Shown here: positions 37,724 through 45,299 of the stretch, one piece after another | How positions within the stretch are numbered: position 1 is the first letter of the stretch | Layout: each line of letters starts with the position of its first letter | Virus record (IMG/VR): IMGVR_UViG_3300033146_002139 | Location: 39,707-103,706 of that record | Direction: 5' to 3' (one strand) | Source of the DNA: a virus | DNA: 64,000 bases | Notes under the pieces: model-generated | The model's database searches: none | What the model was told of the DNA's origin: nothing | The model's input: the letters and a program-made list of their open reading frames with translations, nothing else | Position numbers and translations under genes: made by a program

Positions 37724-38902
37724 ATGGCAGTTAAATTAGAATTATATAAAAATGATATTTTCGACAGTGTAATTTCTGCAAGTACACCGAATGATGGTAG
37801 CTATACTTGGGATACTACAGGAATAGTATGTGCTACAGATTATAAAGTAAAGGTAACTGATTTAGATGATGTTAGTAGAACTGATATGAGTGATGGAAAC
37901 TTTGAAATAGCACCACTTCCAAGAGTTATATTCCTACAAGACATAGACAACCTAAGAAATAACTTATCTTCAAACTTAACACTTGACCAAGATTTAGATT
38001 TCAATGATGATGCTAGTTACGACCAGACTGACCCTGATTGGGCTACTAAGAAAGTTGCTTGGACTACTGGGGAGGGGTGGAGAACTATAGGCGATGATAT
38101 ACCGACTGAATTTACAGGCAACTTTGATGGTGCAGGGTTTACGATAAGTAATTTGTATATAAACAGACCTACAATAAGTGGTGGATTATTCGGGGCATGC
38201 TATGACAGTAGCTTCTCTAATGTTGGTATGTTAAATGTGAATATCACAGGGTCCACTAATACAGGAGCATTAGTCGGTAGATTGTCGCGTAACTCACCTT
38301 CGATAACTAATTGTTATTCTACTGGTACTGTTACAGGTGATACTGGGATAGGAGGTTTGGTTGGTCATATTCAACAGACAACAATGTTTAATTGTTATTC
38401 AACAGCTACTGTTATCGCTACAAATCAACAGTCTGGGGGCTTAGTTGGAAATGTAGGAATTGAAAACACAGTCACTAAGTGTTATGCTACAGGAAGTGTG
38501 ACATCTACCAATGCTTCGGCAGGGGGGCTAACGGGTTCAGCTAGTCGTGCTACATTTATTACAGATTGTTATGCTACTGGAAATGTTACAGCCCCTATGA
38601 TGAAAGGTGGGTTAATAGGCACGCTATCTGGTGGTAGTGGTGAAGTTGTAACAGTAACAAACTGCCATTCCTCTGGACTTGTATCTGGGGGTGGAACTTA
38701 TTTTGGAGGCTTGTTAGGTAAAACTTATCTTACTACTGTAGTATCATCTTACTACGACACTCAAACCTCAGGGCAATCCGACACAGGCAAAGGAACTCCA
38801 AAAACTACAGCACAAATGAAACAAGAAGCTACATTTACAAATTGGAACTTCTCGACTATATGGGATATTGTAGAAAATGTATCATATCCTACTTTATTAT
38901 AG
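37724..38902 (+). CDS. GLUG-repeat adhesin
   Basis: A 392-residue protein. Residues 1-65 are the second half of a GPI-anchor-type beta module (VKLELYKND, SDGNFEI), lacking its first half. Residues 70-360 hold GLUG-type repeats typical of bacterial and phage adhesins (GALVGRLS, GGLVGHIQ, GGLVGNVG, GGLTGSAS, GGLIGTLS, GGLLGKT), each followed by a CYSTGTV or CYATGNV strand, forming a beta-solenoid. The C-terminal QMKQEATFTNWNFSTIWDIV is the usual GLUG-protein end. Likely a host-binding tail fibre. Ribosome binding site AAAGGATATAAA. Confidence 0.7.
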   Translation: MAVKLELYKNDIFDSVISASTPNDGSYTWDTTGIVCATDYKVKVTDLDDVSRTDMSDGNFEIAPLPRVIFLQDIDNLRNNLSSNLTLDQDLDFNDDASYDQTDPDWATKKVAWTTGEGWRTIGDDIPTEFTGNFDGAGFTISNLYINRPTISGGLFGACYDSSFSNVGMLNVNITGSTNTGALVGRLSRNSPSITNCYSTGTVTGDTGIGGLVGHIQQTTMFNCYSTATVIATNQQSGGLVGNVGIENTVTKCYATGSVTSTNASAGGLTGSASRATFITDCYATGNVTAPMMKGGLIGTLSGGSGEVVTVTNCHSSGLVSGGGTYFGGLLGKTYLTTVVSSYYDTQTSGQSDTGKGTPKTTAQMKQEATFTNWNFSTIWDIVENVSYPTLL

Positions 38903-39018
38903 TGATAGCTAATTGAGCAAGTAGAGGATGTCGTACTTATTACCTATTTAATATTTAACAACACTACGGAAGTAGTTAGGGTTACTCTTAAAAATAAAAA
39001 CAGCATAATGAGGTAAAT
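38903..39018 (+). other. Open frame after the GLUG adhesin, probable remnant
   Basis: After three closely spaced stops, about 35 codons remain open (VEDVVLITYLIFNNTTEVVR) without a start codon or ribosome binding site, ending at TAA 39013-39015. It looks like a fragment of another beta-rich protein. Confidence 0.3.
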
Positions 39019-39135
39019 ATGATTTATTTAGACGAAAGTACAAAGGTAATAATCTTTCTTGGGTCTGTATTTTTTATAGGAATGATTACGATAGGAAGGT
39101 ACTACTGGAGCAAAAGAAATGATAAAAAAAATTAA
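39019..39135 (+). CDS. Small single-helix membrane protein
   Basis: A 38-residue ORF beginning MIYLDESTKVIIFLGSVFF, with a good AATGAGGTAAAT ribosome binding site, one transmembrane helix and a basic tail (YYWSKRNDKKN). It overlaps the next gene by 17 bases. Size and topology fit a small lysis or regulatory membrane peptide. Confidence 0.45.
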   Translation: MIYLDESTKVIIFLGSVFFIGMITIGRYYWSKRNDKKN

Positions 39136-39400
39136 AAATTTCATAAAAATGGGACTATGCCAGAATCAGTGGGCATGGTTCCACTTGTTAGCCGGAGCAT
39201 TGGGAACTAAAATATTCCTAATGTTCTTTTCTAATGCTTATTCTTTTTTATTGGTTGTAATCGCTACTATAGGATGGGAAATTATCGAGTATAAAATAGA
39301 GGGGATTGGAGCTTATTTTAATAGGGAAAAATGGTTCTATGATACATTGGGAGATATTGTCTCAGTTTGGGTTTTAGCCGGAATTATTATCTGGGTGTAA
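39119..39400 (+). CDS. Two-helix membrane protein, last gene of the + strand region
   Basis: A 93-residue protein with predicted helices at about residues 18-52 and 74-92 and a conserved-looking WEIIEYKIEGIGAYFNREKWFYDTLGD loop region between them. The loop is reminiscent of small VanZ-like or YjdF-like membrane proteins, but no firm assignment is possible. A holin role is possible. Its 3' end overlaps the convergent - strand gene by 14 bases. Confidence 0.45.
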   Translation: MIKKIKNFIKMGLCQNQWAWFHLLAGALGTKIFLMFFSNAYSFLLVVIATIGWEIIEYKIEGIGAYFNREKWFYDTLGDIVSVWVLAGIIIWV

Positions 39401-39770
39401 ATATATCATTGCAGGTTTCGCATTCTTCGTCTACATGTTTATTTCTATAGCCCTCGTCATCGTCAGTATCTTCAACTTCTTTTCCACCACTTTTTATTAT
39501 AATCTTCATATTATGTTCTCTGTCATTAAACGAAAACTTAGTATCGAAAATCTCAATCCACGGTGATTCAAATTTTGAAAACAAATCTAATTTAGCATCT
39601 GTCTTTAAAATAGCCTTCCAATCTTCTTCTATAACGGCATACAGTAAAACCTCGTGTTTAGACGGTTTGTAGTTTGAGCTACCAATACCATCAAAAATAT
39701 CTTTAAGTCTCTTATACACCTCTTTATTAGTGGTTATATGCTCTATTGTTCTTTTAGTATTTATTGCCAT
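39387..39770 (-). CDS. Hypothetical protein
   Basis: A 127-residue acidic protein with an Asp/Glu-rich C-terminal region (about residues 90-120) and a C-x2-C near the end. No family is recognised. It overlaps the lipoprotein gene upstream by 17 bases, so the two are coupled, and it is the last gene of the - strand unit. Confidence 0.45.
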   Translation of the reverse strand: MAINTKRTIEHITTNKEVYKRLKDIFDGIGSSNYKPSKHEVLLYAVIEEDWKAILKTDAKLDLFSKFESPWIEIFDTKFSFNDREHNMKIIIKSGGKEVEDTDDDEGYRNKHVDEECETCNDIFTPR

Positions 39771-40047
39771 TGTATTCCTTTACTATTTTCTGTTCTCTAG
39801 TCCTTGTAATAATTTTAAAATTATCATAAAGTCTAATAATGCTTCCGTTTTCATTTGTATACTTGAAAACCCAATCTACAGATTCATTCCCATCATAATA
39901 TCCAACTACAAGAGTATCTTTTCTCTGATAGTCTATTACTATGTATTCTTTAATCGACTTAGTCGACTTAGTTTCTTCTGACCGTTGACAAGCTACGCTT
40001 AAGAATAAAATTGTAAATATTACTATTGCTACTATTTTTAGTTTCAT
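39754..40047 (-). CDS. Putative lipoprotein
   Basis: A 97-residue protein with a signal peptide and a lipobox at residues 17-20 (LSVAC), so the mature protein would start at Cys20 and be lipid-anchored. It is then polar and beta-rich. Small phage lipoproteins often block superinfection by masking receptors (Llp/Cor type behaviour); that role is inferred only from architecture. Its AAAGGAG ribosome binding site directly follows the structured RNA at 40066-40224. Confidence 0.6.
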   Translation of the reverse strand: MKLKIVAIVIFTILFLSVACQRSEETKSTKSIKEYIVIDYQRKDTLVVGYYDGNESVDWVFKYTNENGSIIRLYDNFKIITRTREQKIVKEYNGNKY

Positions 40048-40065
40048 ACTTCTCCTTTATAAAAA

Positions 40066-40224
40066 GAATATCTAAGACAGGATTTACACCTGCATGGATA
40101 CTGTAGTTATCCGAACACCCTCTTATTACGTCAACATTCCACAGTTGCCATATAATAAGAAACCCACGGCAATTCTCCGTGACCCAATCCCTGCTCAGCG
40201 TTTGATTTCGCCACTTAGATATTC
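40066..40224 (-). ncRNA. Structured RNA candidate with tRNA-like ends
   Basis: A 159-nt segment bounded by a perfect 11-base pairing of its ends (GAATATCTAAG with CTTAGATATTC). Read on the - strand it has, in tRNA order, a 5' strand, TG, a small arm (GCG/CGC), a large middle domain with 5-bp (CACGG/CCGTG), 8-bp (TCTTATTA/TAATAAGA) and 5-bp (GGATA/TATCC, seven-base loop) hairpins, then a T-arm-like hairpin (GCAGG, loop TGTAAAT, CCTGT) next to the closing strand. GC content is visibly higher than in neighbouring genes. It lies on the same strand as, and about 1.1 kb downstream of, the Ro60-like gene, so it could be a second Ro-associated RNA. An overlapping GTG-started reading frame is judged spurious. 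Confidence 0.55.
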
Positions 40225-40438
40225 TATGTTTTTTAATTTTGCCTAACTTAATAACGTGATGTCTCAGTGCACTTCCAGGACTGCGGAAGTTCTTATGGTA
40301 AGTAGTCACCCAAGAGGTTTTTATGTGAAATATGCCTCTATCTTTACTACCTCCTCTAATACCTCTGTTTCGACCAGCTCACATGCCAGCTTATGTTTAC
40401 TAATATTAGCCACTATTAAGCGGAACAGGACTTTATCC
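40225..40438 (-). other. GC-richer non-coding stretch with hairpins
   Basis: No convincing gene. On the - strand it holds ACTTCC/GGAAGT and AGAGG/CCTCT hairpins and the sequence TGCACTGAG, which recurs in the candidate RNA at 45010-45170. It may be an upstream part of the RNA at 40066-40224. A 38-codon frame without AUG is present (LIVANISKHKLACELVETEV). Confidence 0.3.
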
Positions 40439-40858
40439 TTAATTTATTGCTACAGAAAACTCGTTACAATATTGCGAATTTACAGAATGTTTGACTGTTA
40501 CGCTAAACGGATATCGACTTTCTATATAGCTATATATTGATGATGATAATTTTGTATTATGCATAAATAAAAACAATTCATGTATCTTATCTATTATATC
40601 TACAAAATCTTCTTGTCCATGATAAGTTGACCATGATACCGTAATCATCGTATGTGTGTGTTTATGTATGTATTTCATAGTAGTTGTTCTACTAAGTGTT
40701 ATACAATTACCGTCTCTAGTATATATATGTCCACTACCAGCTTGGTCGTGTTTTGTTAAGTAGTCGTATATACCGTATTTTTTAAGTCTGTCAGTCAGAT
40801 GCTCTTCTGTAAAGATTTTATCGTAATTGACTACCTCTTCAAATCTATTCATTTCCAT
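40439..40858 (-). CDS. Hypothetical protein downstream of Ro operon
   Basis: A 139-residue protein of mixed composition, with a His-rich middle (YIHKHTHTMITVSW) and no recognised domain. It overlaps the nuclease-like gene upstream by 14 bases, so it belongs to the same transcript as the Ro60-like gene. Confidence 0.5.
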   Translation of the reverse strand: MEMNRFEEVVNYDKIFTEEHLTDRLKKYGIYDYLTKHDQAGSGHIYTRDGNCITLSRTTTMKYIHKHTHTMITVSWSTYHGQEDFVDIIDKIHELFLFMHNTKLSSSIYSYIESRYPFSVTVKHSVNSQYCNEFSVAIN

Positions 40859-41336
40859 TCTCGTTTATATATGCTAATTTTGAGCTTCCCAGTAAAAGTC
40901 TTTCGCTTACTACTTTCAGCATTTTAACAACAAACTCACTTTTTACTTTTTGCTTATGTATTATTTTTGCTGTCTTTTCTACAGTTATGTCTCCATCGCT
41001 ATTTATAGTTATCCATCCATATTTTTCAGGAACATTAAAATCTTTTAAGAGTCCAGGTGGAGTTACAAAGTAAAAATAATTTGGAGATGTATAGCTTCCT
41101 CCATTAGCAAGAAAATAATGCTTTTTGTCTTTTTTCTTGAAATCAGCTTTAAAATCAGAGCGACTTATTTTAATTTCAAACTCAGTAACATAATCGTTTT
41201 TATTTACAGTCACAACATCAGCTTCAAAGTCATTTGCCCATCTACAATTCTCTACGACTATAGGATGGTTTTTCTTTAAAAGCCAGTGTCTTGAAATTTT
41301 TCTTGTAAGATGTTTTGTTATAGTTAAATCTTCCAT
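40845..41336 (-). CDS. MmcB-like PD-(D/E)XK protein
   Basis: A 163-residue protein. Segments WANDFEADVVTVNKNDYVTE, FEIKISRSDFKADF and YFYFVTPPGLL with VPEKYGWI follow the pattern of MmcB-like and related PD-(D/E)XK domains, with Asp and E-x-K in the expected spacing. It lies two bases after the Ro60-like gene and is probably co-translated with it, which hints at a nucleic-acid processing partner, although its substrate is unknown. Confidence 0.6.
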   Translation of the reverse strand: MEDLTITKHLTRKISRHWLLKKNHPIVVENCRWANDFEADVVTVNKNDYVTEFEIKISRSDFKADFKKKDKKHYFLANGGSYTSPNYFYFVTPPGLLKDFNVPEKYGWITINSDGDITVEKTAKIIHKQKVKSEFVVKMLKVVSERLLLGSSKLAYINENGNE

Positions 41337-41338
41337 AA

Positions 41339-43999
41339 TTATATATTCCCTTTTATAAATTCAGTCATCATTCGTGGTGTTCCAGTGTCAAAGCCGACAA
41401 AATCCATCATTCCTGCATCAGAAGGGTCTGCTATAGTAAAATCATTTGAGACCATTCCTACAACTATGAGCTGTGCATTTGGTTTATTCATTTGATTTCT
41501 ATATCTTTTTAAGGCTTCAAATGGATGGATTTTTCCTGAGTATGTTTCCGAATCTGTATTACCTGTCCAATAAATAGAGCCTTTTCTTCTTGCGAGCCAA
41601 GTCTTGTTTGGAGTAGTAGGGCACCACACTATGCCATCATGTTCTATCCATTCCGCCTTGAATGGTCTATTATCCTTGTTAGTCGAGTTCTGTAATGGTG
41701 CAAATTGACTTCTTTTAAGAATCCCTATCTCCAAGTAGTTTTTATGATGAGCATTGTCTATTTTAGTATAAGACACCGAATGCCCTGCCAATATACATGC
41801 AAAAGCAAATGAATTCGAACGACTCTCTTCTTTTTGGCAAAACCTATTTTTTTTGAGGTGTCCATCGGCAATCATAGAGGTATGGATAAACAAATTAAGT
41901 TGTTCTTTCGTTAACTCCCTAAACCAATCAAGTTTAATGGATTTGTCGTTTTCCATTAGGTTTATAAAAGCACTAGAACCTTTCTTGTTTATATAAAAAA
42001 CAGTCATATCTTCTTTTGGACAATCTTCTCTCCATTCTCTATTGGCCTGTTCTTTGCTTAACGACTCTTTTGAGGCTCCGAGATAATCGTTTAGAGCCAA
42101 TCTGATTTTTTCCACATTCCTAGGATTTGCTTTGTGTGATTGAGAAAAATTAATTGATTTTGACGGAGATATGTAGCCTTCGGTATATATCCATGCTAGT
42201 AATTCTACAAATGAGTTTGACCATTTTTCTTTAACGGGGAGATTACTATCCTGAGCAGAACACTGAATATAATCAACTTTATTTAAAGTTTCTGATGTTT
42301 TCCATCTCCTTCCCCATGCTTCTTCGTTGGATTTATTTGTCGTTCTGTTTTTAACTGGCCATCTGTGATTTGCAGTTGACAAGGAAGAATGCCCCCTTCC
42401 TTCTATGTGTAACATTTTTCTTTTAGCCTTTGGAAATATATTTATTGAAGAAGCATTCTGCCATTCACCATTTCCATTTTCATGATTCAGCGTATACAGT
42501 TCTTCGTTTTCTTTTAAATTATCATACGATTTCCATCCTTCCGATGTTAATATCTCTGTTTCTTCGTCAACACAATACACTATAAATGTATCTATATCCA
42601 TTTTCTTCTCTATAGCATGCATCATTGGAAGTGCACAGTCTGTACCCCTAAAATCTAAACCTTTAACACTGTCTATTATTTTAGGCATATCCATCTTTGG
42701 AGAGATATTTAGTTCCGTTAATGCCGAAGCTCCCCATCCACCATTGCCACCATTACCGCCACCAGCGAAAGCTGTAACTACATAATTTCTCTCAGTTCTT
42801 GCAGTAACCATTGCCATTGCCGCAGAAGCTGTTCTTGGTGTTAATACAGACGACCCTGAAATATTGCTCCATGTCATAGACCCTGATACATCAAGTGCTA
42901 ACATAATATTTTTTCCGGTACTTTCAACATTGCCAAATGATAAGTAAAAAGCTTCATCCAATGCATCAAGTATTCTTTGATTGTGTTTCCATGTTAAGTT
43001 TCCTTTAACTCCACTGCCTGATGCATATACAAGTGTAGCATCTAATAGTTGTAATGGATGTACTCTTGATTTTTTAATTAACTCGGCATTAGTCAATTTA
43101 TCCTCTATAAAGGAAAGTGTTTTCATATCGCTATTAGATATCAATCCACTAGCTGTAAATTTTCCAAGACTTCTAATTATAGCTGTTAGACCTAGATTTT
43201 GTAAAAGAGCTTTTTGAACCTTAGCAGATGTTCTAAACTCTGTTCCAATCATTTCTTCTGTTAATCTGTATTCGTTGATAATAGAGATAATTTCTTTTTC
43301 ATTATCACACATCTTTGCAAGCTCAAATCCTTTTAAAAACTTAAAGTCCGCATCATGTTTTAATTCTTCGGAAATTTCTCCGGTAATAGCATATTTGTAT
43401 AATGCTGAATATCTATTGTCCAATGGAGTAATATGATTTAATCTTAAAAGGTCTTTATGATTCCATCCGTTTCTATTTCTATACTTTACCATTTGGAAAG
43501 TAAGTTTATCAAGTGGCTTATCATACCATTTTGCAAAAGCCGCTTTAACTGTAGTTCCCCATCCTCTTAAAGATTTTATCATAGAGGCAAACTCAAACAA
43601 GTGAGTTCCTATTCTTGCTACCTTGTGCAGGTTTTCTACAACATAAGCTTTTTCTTCATTTGTTCCATATGTCAATACTAAAGCCATAGCATATAATGCT
43701 TGGTCGTTTTTTCTAGCTCTACCATCTTTAGAAATTTCAATAGCTTTACTTGCTACAAGAACCCCTTGTCCATCTTTTATCATATTGATAATATGGTTGG
43801 AGTTTTCTTTTGTAAGTTTTTTTGGTGATGCATAATAGCTTCCACCTTCAGAACCTAGTATTAAAAATCTAAGTAATTTTTGTTCGTCTGTAACTCTAAA
43901 AACAAAACCATTTTCACTGTTTTTTACTTGTCCTGTTTTAGCTTTTGTTTTTTGATGTGTAGGTTTGTTTCTCGTTCCTAAATCTGCATAAATTGACAT
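41339..43999 (-). CDS. rsr: Ro60/TROVE-vWA protein interrupted by an intein
   Basis: An 886-residue precursor. The extein is about 547 residues, close to the usual Ro60 length (about 540). Residues 15-340 are the TROVE HEAT-repeat ring that binds misfolded RNAs and Y RNA. The C-terminal vWA domain has the metal-site motif ALDVSGSM near 370 and RGTDCALPM near 455. The third motif is split: IVY is followed by the intein (Cys476 to Asn814), then TDSETYSG. Only splicing would rebuild the metal site. The strong ribosome binding site GAAGGAGAAAGATT defines the start. Phage Ro proteins are known from mycobacteriophages such as Bxz1. Here a Y RNA candidate lies about 750 bases upstream. Confidence 0.92.
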   Translation of the reverse strand: MSIYADLGTRNKPTHQKTKAKTGQVKNSENGFVFRVTDEQKLLRFLILGSEGGSYYASPKKLTKENSNHIINMIKDGQGVLVASKAIEISKDGRARKNDQALYAMALVLTYGTNEEKAYVVENLHKVARIGTHLFEFASMIKSLRGWGTTVKAAFAKWYDKPLDKLTFQMVKYRNRNGWNHKDLLRLNHITPLDNRYSALYKYAITGEISEELKHDADFKFLKGFELAKMCDNEKEIISIINEYRLTEEMIGTEFRTSAKVQKALLQNLGLTAIIRSLGKFTASGLISNSDMKTLSFIEDKLTNAELIKKSRVHPLQLLDATLVYASGSGVKGNLTWKHNQRILDALDEAFYLSFGNVESTGKNIMLALDVSGSMTWSNISGSSVLTPRTASAAMAMVTARTERNYVVTAFAGGGNGGNGGWGASALTELNISPKMDMPKIIDSVKGLDFRGTDCALPMMHAIEKKMDIDTFIVYCVDEETEILTSEGWKSYDNLKENEELYTLNHENGNGEWQNASSINIFPKAKRKMLHIEGRGHSSLSTANHRWPVKNRTTNKSNEEAWGRRWKTSETLNKVDYIQCSAQDSNLPVKEKWSNSFVELLAWIYTEGYISPSKSINFSQSHKANPRNVEKIRLALNDYLGASKESLSKEQANREWREDCPKEDMTVFYINKKGSSAFINLMENDKSIKLDWFRELTKEQLNLFIHTSMIADGHLKKNRFCQKEESRSNSFAFACILAGHSVSYTKIDNAHHKNYLEIGILKRSQFAPLQNSTNKDNRPFKAEWIEHDGIVWCPTTPNKTWLARRKGSIYWTGNTDSETYSGKIHPFEALKRYRNQMNKPNAQLIVVGMVSNDFTIADPSDAGMMDFVGFDTGTPRMMTEFIKGNI
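41558..42574 (-). mobile_element. LAGLIDADG intein within the Ro60-like gene
   Basis: 339 residues from Cys1 (CVDEETEILTSEGWKSYDNL start, block A) to the terminal Gly-Asn, followed by Thr as +1 residue. Block B is visible as SSLSTANHRWPV and the end has KTWLARRKGSIYWTGN. Two LAGLIDADG-type motifs (ELLAWIYTEGYIS and LFIHTSMIADGHL) make it a homing-endonuclease intein. Cys1, the terminal Asn and the +1 Thr are all present, so splicing is expected. Confidence 0.92.
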
Positions 44000-44030
44000 A
44001 ATCTTTCTCCTTCGGTCAAATTTTTTATTT

Positions 44031-44726
44031 TTATTGTGGTGTTGGCTTTGTATATACTATCTGATTCTCTATTTTTCCCTGAGCACTATAAGCTATTTTT
44101 AAGAAAGCCATATTTCTTTGCTCTGATATTTTTATATCATATTTTGTTGTTAGCATTGTAATTATATCTTTAATAGAGGTGCATTTTAAAAGATTGAATT
44201 TCATATTTAACCACATATCGTTTACACTTGGGTATTTAGCTAGTATATCATCGTAATAATAGTCAACTATTAAACTTATATTATGTATTGATATGTACGT
44301 ATCACCATAGTACACAGTATAAGAATGATGTTCTCTTTTTATCCATTCCGGGTAGTTTTTAGTAGCTTCGTCATGTTTATCGTTAAAATTTTCTATTTCT
44401 TGTAAAAGGGTGTTCATTTTATTATCAGTCTTTTTTTGTTTTTTTAATTTACTAAAAACGTTTGCAAGATTAAAAGAAGAGTGGTTCTTATTGTCTCTTT
44501 TTTTGCGTACTAAATCTCTAAACAGTGTATTAAGTTTTCTAGCTTCTTTGCTTAGTAAAGAAACTATGTTTACAGCATCCCTCCATTCATTGGTTTTCAT
44601 TTTAGCGTCAATCTTATCTCGATAAACTTTTCCTGCCATTGTCTCTATTTGTCTTTTCCATTGACGGAATATTTCAGCCTTATTTTCGTTTAAAAAATCT
44701 ATTATCAATTCGTTGGTTTCTTTCAT
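44031..44726 (-). CDS. Hypothetical protein between Y RNA candidate and Ro60-like gene
   Basis: A 231-residue, mostly helical, Lys-rich protein with two long helical segments in the first 125 residues and a Tyr-rich C-terminal half. No family is recognised. It is the first protein gene after the tRNA/Y RNA array and ends 31 bases before the Ro60-like start, so it is probably co-transcribed with Ro60 and could act on the same RNAs. Confidence 0.5.
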   Translation of the reverse strand: MKETNELIIDFLNENKAEIFRQWKRQIETMAGKVYRDKIDAKMKTNEWRDAVNIVSLLSKEARKLNTLFRDLVRKKRDNKNHSSFNLANVFSKLKKQKKTDNKMNTLLQEIENFNDKHDEATKNYPEWIKREHHSYTVYYGDTYISIHNISLIVDYYYDDILAKYPSVNDMWLNMKFNLLKCTSIKDIITMLTTKYDIKISEQRNMAFLKIAYSAQGKIENQIVYTKPTPQ

Positions 44727-44749
44727 AAACCCTCTTTTTTATAAAGTAT

Positions 44750-44815
44750 AAGCTCAACAAGTAGATGCCATGGAATTTATTTTAGACAGATAACCCATTA
44801 GCTTCGGTTGAGCTT
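44750..44815 (-). ncRNA. Y RNA candidate
   Basis: A 66-nt RNA. The ends AAGCTCAAC and GTTGAGCTT pair over nine bases. Next comes the Ro-site arrangement of a bulged C followed by GA opposite UU, then a second stem GCU(A)AUGG/CCAUGGC and a U-rich loop. The 5' strand, with CCGAAG, CUAAUG and GGUUAUC, closely follows the vertebrate Y1/Y4 strand (CCGA, GGUAGUG, GUUAUC), and the 3' strand has ACUUG at the equivalent place. It lies 22 bases after a tRNA-Gln and just before the Ro operon proteins. It would tether or gate the Ro ring. Confidence 0.75.
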
Positions 44816-44837
44816 TTATATTATTTATTAGTAGTAA

Positions 44838-44909
44838 TAGACCCACAAGGAATCGAACCTCGATTAATTGCACCAAAAGCAATTGTGCTAACCATTACAC
44901 TACAGGTCT
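44838..44909 (-). tRNA. tRNA-Gln(UUG)
   Basis: Cloverleaf of 72 nt: acceptor AGACCTG/TGGGTCT with two G-U pairs, T arm CGAGG-TTCGATT, anticodon stem ATTGC/GCAAT with loop TTTTGGT and anticodon TTG. CCA is not encoded. Confidence 0.93.
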
Positions 44910-44914
44910 GTTTG

Positions 44915-44999
44915 TGCACTCAGAGGGATTCGAACCCTCATTTCCTTTCAGAAGCCAGCTTCTAAGGCTGGTGCGTCTGCCCAGTTCCGCCACGAGTAC
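44915..44999 (-). tRNA. tRNA-Leu(UAG)
   Basis: An 85-nt class II tRNA with a long variable arm: acceptor GTACTCG/TGAGTGC, anticodon stem CCAGC/GCTGG, loop CTTAGAA, anticodon TAG, T arm GAGGG-TTCGAAT-CCCTC. CCA is not encoded. Confidence 0.93.
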
Positions 45000-45009
45000 A
45001 TATGTTAAA

Positions 45010-45170
45010 TTGTTTTTTCCTCAGTGCAGTACGGACTTCCACCGTTAGCTCTTATAGTTAGTTTCCGGCTTTAACTATAAGTTCACCCCTGAACATTTCG
45101 AGTGTTAAGTATTGGCTATCTTTATTTTATTGTTCAGTGTTTAAAATAGCAAAACCACGATATACTCTTT
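45010..45170 (-). ncRNA. Structured RNA candidate between two tRNAs
   Basis: Non-coding, about 160 nt between tRNA-Pro and tRNA-Leu. It contains a perfect 10-bp hairpin (45051-45060 with 45072-45081), a hairpin GTTCA/TGAAC (45081-45094) that competes with a 7-bp pairing of CTGAACA (45089-45095) with TGTTCAG (45131-45137), and a T-loop-like arm ACGG-TGGAAGT-CCGT on the - strand. It shares TGCACTGAG with the stretch at 40225-40438. Function unknown. Confidence 0.4.
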
Positions 45171-45220
45171 TTTATCTTCGATGCATCTAGGATAAAGGAT
45201 AAATATAAAAACCCTTATAG

Positions 45221-45294
45221 TCAGGATAGCTGGACTCGAACCAGCGTGACCTCCGCCCCAAACGGAGTGAGACAACCAACTGCTCTATATCCTG
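45221..45294 (-). tRNA. tRNA-Pro(UGG)
   Basis: A 74-nt cloverleaf: acceptor CAGGATA/TATCCTG, anticodon stem CTCCG/CGGAG, loop TTTGGGG, anticodon TGG, T arm GCTGG-TTCGAGT-CCAGC. It lies five bases after the HNH endonuclease stop. Confidence 0.93.
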
Positions 45295-45299
45295 GTATT

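Noticed and set aside
40066-40224. tmRNA
   Set aside because: There is no tag reading frame with stop codon, the T loop and acceptor do not match tmRNA, and the length is less than half of the usual.
39968-40309. 113-codon open frame on the - strand over the candidate RNA
   Set aside because: It starts at GTG without a ribosome binding site, runs through the ribosome binding site and start of the lipoprotein gene, and its codon use is unlike the neighbours.
40256-40540. 94-codon open frame on the + strand
   Set aside because: It opposes all genes in this region, overlaps the end of a - strand gene and has no ribosome binding site.
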